From NCBI GenBank assembly GCA_016720745.1, contig JADKKA010000018.1:1178001-1242000 (forward strand): 64,000 nucleotides of DNA, in the 5' to 3' direction. Both the position numbers and the translations under genes were made by a program. This document shows, in pieces, positions 61,501 to 64,000 of the stretch. The notes beneath the pieces are model-generated. The model saw nothing but the letters and a program-made list of their open reading frames with translations. It was not told where the DNA came from and searched no databases. Each line of letters starts with the position of its first letter. Position 1 is the first letter of the stretch. This stretch comes from Chitinophagaceae bacterium (GTDB lineage: Bacteria > Bacteroidota > Bacteroidia > Chitinophagales > Chitinophagaceae).

Positions 61501-61719
61501 CAATATGCAGCTAGTATAAAAGAGATTGCCGTTAGAATTAATACGGCTTTAGGGAATTCACCCGGCGCACTTGATAACCTGATGGGAAGTTATATCCACA
61601 TGAGTCTGAACCGGATTTTTTTATCAGAACCCCGCCTGCATGAATTAGTGATTTACGATTATTTATGCAGTTATTACCGCTCCGCTTTTAAAAGAAAGGC
61701 AGCTCCGGATAAGGAGTAA
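58594..61719 (+). CDS. lanB: full-length class I lantibiotic dehydratase (LanB)
   Basis: The 1041-residue enzyme dehydrates Ser/Thr of the precursor by glutamylation from glutamyl-tRNA followed by elimination. The N-terminal glutamylation domain starts YFAKGLLLRTPALPF, with the family motif YSRSTPFGLFSG at about 88-99. The C-terminal elimination (SpaB-like) domain starts near residue 760 (SWLYYKIYCG), with FFIRYNDPDFHIRFRMK, and ends with LRHEL-like leader-contact helices. Both halves are in one protein, unlike the split dehydratases of some Bacteroidota systems. It overlaps lanC by four bases upstream. The two precursor genes follow 164 bp downstream. Confidence 0.95.
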   Translation: MSETNHQPLPFYFAKGLLLRTPALPFVPVLDQEKIAALLNDPAFLEAIYMASPVLYRETIRLNQGAITEPKEKNRILSSLVKYYQRMYSRSTPFGLFSGCAVLNWDEQGDQVLIPNGQFRRSTRLDMHYCCALGQSIAAHPAVQDRLLFYSNNSAYHIGDELRYIEYRYQSGKRVHQISSVAWSDYLEAVLDKAINGVQLKELTTLLVAQADVETEEAESFIQDMVDAQVLIPETDPAITGTDFIRQLLTVLNRINQPAHPDISRMISQVSGLVNSLSEADQRFHNEAGFYSSFLQAVSELQVEFEEAKLLQVDMFSEPRQNKLSDKYQQELLKAAAAMTRLFCQVRHENLDAFADRFRKRYEDRSMPLLQVLDAETGIGYPEQSGSNLSPLVNELQLPARTASGQAEIKWNQTEEWLFKKLLEAAGKKEVEISLEELSELEWKPELLPPSLSVMFSLVTENRILIKGISGSSAVNLLGRFAHADPGIAAMAHEIVSAEEKMNPEIIFAEIVHLPEDRVGNILLHPAFRECEIPFLARASVEKAKQIPLQDILIRVLSDKKIRLFSASTGKEIIPRLSNAHNFSYRSLPVYHFLADLQTQGLCNGFSWNWGVMARHFKKLPAVRMGNIILNEACWQLLKTDFESLLQPGEPDQLIGDFCTTWDLPEKFVLADGDNELLVDRNSTDSVTAFIKAIKGRQSVQLKEFLLPDSQVVVNEQGQAYCNQFIAALLKNTSVYHADGVFHESLSEAKKNFLPGSSWLYYKIYCGSKSADEILLKVLGPFTEQLQSAGLISQWFFIRYNDPDFHIRFRMKVADPLKSGGIMNAFLQMIEPFESAGLIWKIQLDTYQRETERYGDILTDYAEELFGIDSRQFLSFLEMTEGDEREDLRWRWALLVTDSMLHAFGYDAAAKYQLMQVLQKQFAIEFRADKAMFRQLNQQYNLHRAAITQLLEQKTEQEDPMHPLLTLPAQYAASIKEIAVRINTALGNSPGALDNLMGSYIHMSLNRIFLSEPRLHELVIYDYLCSYYRSAFKRKAAPDKE

Positions 61720-61805
61720 GAGTCGCAGGAAAAATACCTGAAAGTGGTAGTTTTTACTATTCTGAAAATTGCCCTGATTGGGAATCAGTTGATTACTTCA
61801 TCGCA

Positions 61806-61848
61806 GGTCATACAGCCTCACCTGATTAGGGTATTGGCAGGTATGACC
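61806..61848. promoter_or_regulatory. 8-bp inverted repeat upstream of the first precursor gene
   Basis: GGTCATAC at 61806-61813 and GTATGACC at 61841-61848 are exact complements 27 bases apart. A smaller perfect hairpin (CTGATT, GGG, AATCAG) lies at 61774-61788. Either could be an operator or a processing hairpin between lanB and the precursors. Confidence 0.35.
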
Positions 61849-61863
61849 GATTTCCTAATTTCA
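61834..61863 (+). promoter_or_regulatory. possible promoter of the precursor genes
   Basis: TTG at 61834-61836 is followed after 19 bases by TAATTTCA, a partial match to TAnnTTTG (last two bases differ). Spacing and distance to the ATG at 61884 fit. The right arm of the inverted repeat lies between the two boxes. Confidence 0.3.
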
Positions 61864-61883
61864 CAGACATTAAACTTTTAACT

Positions 61884-62069
61884 ATGGAAAAGAAACCCAT
61901 GCGGAAACTGGATCTGAAGAAAAAGACCATTTCCAGGCTGAGTCAGCAGTCAACGCAAATGAACAATGACAGCTGGACCACCATCATTTATCAGACTGGT
62001 GGATGTATTACACAGGGCTGCGGTTCAGATTTTACCAGAACCATTTCGAGCATTTTCCCATCACATTGA
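61884..62069 (+). CDS. lanA1: class I lanthipeptide precursor 1
   Basis: The 61-residue peptide has a basic leader with the motif KLDLKKKTISRLS, akin to the LxLxKxTIxxL leaders of Bacteroidota class I lanthipeptides and the FNLD-type box of LanB substrates. The two cysteines are C41 and C46. Threonines lie three residues before each: T38-G-G-C41 and T43-Q-G-C46. So two adjacent four-residue methyllanthionine rings of the nisin ring-B type are expected. A tail rich in Ser/Thr follows (SDFTRTISSIFPSH). The leader cut is not obvious and should lie before residue 38, probably after the NND at 27-29. A hairpin follows the stop. Confidence 0.92.
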   Translation: MEKKPMRKLDLKKKTISRLSQQSTQMNNDSWTTIIYQTGGCITQGCGSDFTRTISSIFPSH

Positions 62070-62075
62070 TGAAGG

Positions 62076-62108
62076 GTACTCTGTGCATTTGCACGGAGTA
62101 CATCTTTT
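62076..62108 (+). terminator. hairpin between the two precursor genes, terminator or attenuator
   Basis: GTACTCTGTGC pairs with GCACGGAGTAC around ATTT, eleven pairs with one T-G, and ATCTTTT follows. It lies six bases after the stop codon of precursor 1 and would reduce or stop read-through to precursor 2. Confidence 0.7.
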
Positions 62109-62154
62109 ATCAGGGATGACATTCTTACACTTTTAATCATTAAACCTAAATACA

Positions 62155-62340
62155 ATGGAAAAAAAGCCTATGCGGAAATTGGATCTTAAAAAGAAGACCA
62201 TTTCAAGACTGAGCCAGCAATCTACTCAAATGAACAATGATAGCTGGACCACCATTATTTATCAAACTGGTGGATGTGTGACCAACGGATGTATGACTGA
62301 CATCACCCGTACGATTTCCAGTATTTTCCCTTCTCACTAG
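62155..62340 (+). CDS. lanA2: class I lanthipeptide precursor 2
   Basis: This 61-residue paralogue of precursor 1 has an identical sequence through residue 41 and an identical end (TRTISSIFPSH). Only positions 42, 44, 47, 48 and 50 differ: I to V, Q to N, G to M, S to T and F to I. The ring pattern T38-G-G-C41 and T43-N-G-C46 is kept. The first 41 codons show 16 synonymous differences, so the duplication is not recent and the protein sequence is held by selection. It should be processed by the same LanB and LanC. A terminator-like inverted repeat follows. Confidence 0.92.
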   Translation: MEKKPMRKLDLKKKTISRLSQQSTQMNNDSWTTIIYQTGGCVTNGCMTDITRTISSIFPSH

Positions 62341-62364
62341 TTCTGTAATTTCATCATTTAGTTT

Positions 62365-62434
62365 CGTTTTGATTGTCATATTGAGTTTGCAAAATTTAGC
62401 AGCTTGAAATAGGATAATCAAAACGATTTTTTTT
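62365..62434 (+). terminator. terminator-like inverted repeat after precursor 2
   Basis: CGTTTTGATT at 62365-62374 and AATCAAAACG at 62416-62425 are exact complements, followed by ATTTTTTTT. The 41-base loop is long for an intrinsic terminator, but the T-run supports the call. It closes the lanthipeptide locus. Confidence 0.6.
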
Positions 62435-62451
62435 GCCCTGCCCTCCTGACA

Positions 62452-62521
62452 GACTGTCGACTGCTGACTGTCGACTGCTGACTGCCGACTGCTGACTATC
62501 GACTCAAGACTCTCGACTTCT
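62452..62521. repeat. ten-unit heptad array (GACTGNN family) beside the yifB stop codon
   Basis: Ten seven-base units run GACTGTC, GACTGCT, GACTGTC, GACTGCT, GACTGCC, GACTGCT, GACTATC, GACTCAA, GACTCTC, GACTTCT. It is the reverse complement family of the array at 47752. It ends one base before the stop codon of yifB. Read in the sense of the neighbouring gene, both arrays show CAGTC words after the stop. Confidence 0.9.
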
Positions 62522-62522
62522 C

Positions 62523-64000
62523 TCACCCCGCCCATCCCTCTCTATCCAAACTCCTGTACTGTATCGCTTCTGCCAGATGCTCCGGTAAAATATTTTCACT
62601 TTGTGCCAGATCCGCAACGGTGCGTGACACTTTTAAGATCCGGTCATAAGCACGGGCCGATAGATTCAGTTTCTCCATGGCTGCTTTGAGCAGCGATGCG
62701 CCTGCCGCACTGATCACACAAATTTCTTTGAGCATTTTGCTGCTCATTTGTGCATTACAATATGTGCCAGGATGCTGACTGTAACGTTTCTCCTGTATCT
62801 CACGGGCCTGTATCACACGGTCACGGATATGCGAAGAATCTTCCTGGGCCTTCATCGCAGACAATTCACTGAATGCCACGGGTGTTACTTCCACATGTAA
62901 ATCAATCCGGTCGAGCAGGGGGCCTGAAATTTTATTGAGGTATTTCTGTACGGCACCTGGCGGACAGGTACAATTTCGCTCGGGGTGATTATAAAAACCA
63001 CAGGGGCAGGGATTCATGGAAGCAATCAGCATAAAACTGGCCGGGAAATCCACAGCTATTTTAGCCCTTGAGATAGTAACTCTTCTTTCTTCCATAGGTT
63101 GTCGCATCACTTCTAGCACGGTGCGTTTGAATTCCGGTAATTCATCCAGGAATAACACCCCATTATGAGCCAGCGAAATTTCCCCGGGTTGTGGTATCCC
63201 ACCACCACCTACCAGGGCCACATCTGAAATAGTATGATGGGGTGAACGGAATGGTCTTTTGGCCACCAGTGTGGCATTCTCTGGCATTTTCCCTGCTACA
63301 GAATGAATCTTGGTTGTTTCCAATGCTTCCTGCAGGGAGAGGGGTGGAAGTATGGTCGGTAGTCTTTTGGCCAGCATGGTTTTTCCGGCACCTGGTGGTC
63401 CAATCAGGATGGCATTATGTCCGCCGGCGGCCGCAATCTCCAATGCCCTCTTGATATTTTCCTGACCCTTTACTTCGGCAAAATCAAGTTCAAAATCATA
63501 TTGTGCATTAAAAAATTCTTCCCGGGTATTGATAACGGTCTCTGCAATACCGGTTTCATTTTTTTCAAAAAAGCGGATCACATCTTTGATATGGGAGGCA
63601 CCATATACTTTCAGGTTATTCACCATGCCGGCCTCCCTGGCATTTTCAATGGGTACAAAGAGCCCGGTGAATCCTTCTTTCCGGGCCTGGATAGCAATGG
63701 GCAATGCACCTTTGATCGGTCGAATCTCACCGTCAAGGGATAGTTCTCCCATGATCACATATTTTTCCAAAGCCCCACTGTTTTTTAATTGTTCTGATGC
63801 ACCCAGGATACCCAGTGCAATAGGTAAATCAAAAGCAGTCCCGCTTTTTCGCATATCAGCGGGTGCCAGATTCACGACTACCTTGGTGCGGGGTACATCG
63901 TAGCCAATTGTTTTAAAGGCGCTTTCGATTCTTTGCAGACTTTCTTTTACGGCATTATCGGGCAAACCCACAATCATCATGTCCTTGCCCGACTGATTGA
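62523..64000 (-). CDS. YifB/ComM family Mg-chelatase-like AAA+ ATPase (5' end beyond window)
   Basis: The frame stays open to the right edge (NQSGKD before MMIVGLPDN), so the first residues lie outside the window and the visible part is 492 codons. The N-terminal Lon-protease-like fold has LPDNAVKESLQRIESAFKTIGY and MRKSGTAFDLPIALGILG. The AAA+ part has Walker A IGPPGAGKTMLAKRLP, FRSPHHTISDVALVGGG, Walker B GVLFLDELPEF and the zinc-like cluster NPCPCGFYNHPERNCTCPPG. The C-terminal helices end with EHLAEAIQYRSLDREGW. In other bacteria ComM is a branch-migration helicase for natural transformation. The role here is inferred from family. Confidence 0.93.
   Translation of the reverse strand, partial: NQSGKDMMIVGLPDNAVKESLQRIESAFKTIGYDVPRTKVVVNLAPADMRKSGTAFDLPIALGILGASEQLKNSGALEKYVIMGELSLDGEIRPIKGALPIAIQARKEGFTGLFVPIENAREAGMVNNLKVYGASHIKDVIRFFEKNETGIAETVINTREEFFNAQYDFELDFAEVKGQENIKRALEIAAAGGHNAILIGPPGAGKTMLAKRLPTILPPLSLQEALETTKIHSVAGKMPENATLVAKRPFRSPHHTISDVALVGGGGIPQPGEISLAHNGVLFLDELPEFKRTVLEVMRQPMEERRVTISRAKIAVDFPASFMLIASMNPCPCGFYNHPERNCTCPPGAVQKYLNKISGPLLDRIDLHVEVTPVAFSELSAMKAQEDSSHIRDRVIQAREIQEKRYSQHPGTYCNAQMSSKMLKEICVISAAGASLLKAAMEKLNLSARAYDRILKVSRTVADLAQSENILPEHLAEAIQYRSLDREGWAG

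Noticed and set aside
61998..62004. Double-glycine leader cleavage site in the lanthipeptide precursors
   Set aside because: The GG lies between T38 and C41 of a predicted ring, and the exporter has no C39 peptidase to cut there.
62452..62521. CRISPR array
   Set aside because: Units are seven bases with no spacers and no cas genes nearby, so this is a simple tandem array.

Overview
The window looks like a draft or metagenome-derived contig of a Bacteroidota bacterium, most likely family Chitinophagaceae. The evidence is several proteins with type IX secretion (T9SS) type A or type B sorting domains, a PorP/SprF-like protein beside a giant PKD-repeat adhesin, paired DUF1800/DUF1501 genes, TPR and propeller histidine kinases, TonB-dependent outer-membrane logic, and promoters of the TTG-N18-20-TAnnTTTG kind. 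No rRNA, tRNA, CRISPR array or transposase gene was seen. The taxonomic call rests on reading the proteins, not on a search.

Layout. 0-7.4 kb: repeat-rich left edge, a CTD-only secreted mini-protein, a peroxiredoxin, PorP/SprF and a 1487-residue, 15-module PKD adhesin, then a lipoprotein. 7.5-16.3 kb: an MG2/plug-like surface protein, a DinB-like protein, the nif3/zinc-ribbon/recN housekeeping group and a T9SS cargo protein. 16.4-22.6 kb (minus strand): a membrane-spanning amidohydrolase (frameshifted), an M19-like dipeptidase, a beta/gamma-crystallin-like secreted protein and an unknown protein. 23-25.4 kb: dnaB and rsmE (frameshifted in an 8-bp tandem repeat). 25.4-35.3 kb: a regulatory block with two histidine kinases, two NarL-type response regulators and a PAS/LuxR regulator around two secreted proteins. 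35.4-40.9 kb: a LamG adhesin with two secreted partners. 41-44.3 kb: TerC, pyrD (frame interrupted by a 2 x 13-bp duplication) and a thiolase. 44.4-47.7 kb: DUF1800/DUF1501 pair. 47.7-50.1 kb: an AT-rich accessory patch carrying four copies of a 66-bp palindromic element. 50.2-54.8 kb: a heme-c lipoprotein, a His/Cys-rich small protein, a TonB-dependent receptor, DUF2721 and DUF4625-like genes. 54.8-55.0 kb: an artefactual G/C stretch that may be a false join. 55.0-62.4 kb: rhodanese, ABC exporter and a class I lanthipeptide cluster (lanC, lanB, two lanA precursors). 62.5 kb to the end: yifB/comM, cut by the window edge.

The most interesting items are three. First, the lanthipeptide locus has two precursors with identical leaders and two adjacent predicted four-residue T-x-x-C rings; 16 synonymous and no amino-acid changes separate their first 41 codons. 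Second, a set of degenerate seven-base tandem arrays recurs across the window, often directly against stop codons, and related short tandem repeats interrupt rsmE and pyrD. Third, a clustered 66-bp inverted-repeat element occurs four times within 1.1 kb. The amidohydrolase frameshift sits on a U UUU UUA heptamer in the register required for -1 slippage, but a one-base homopolymer error is the simpler explanation.
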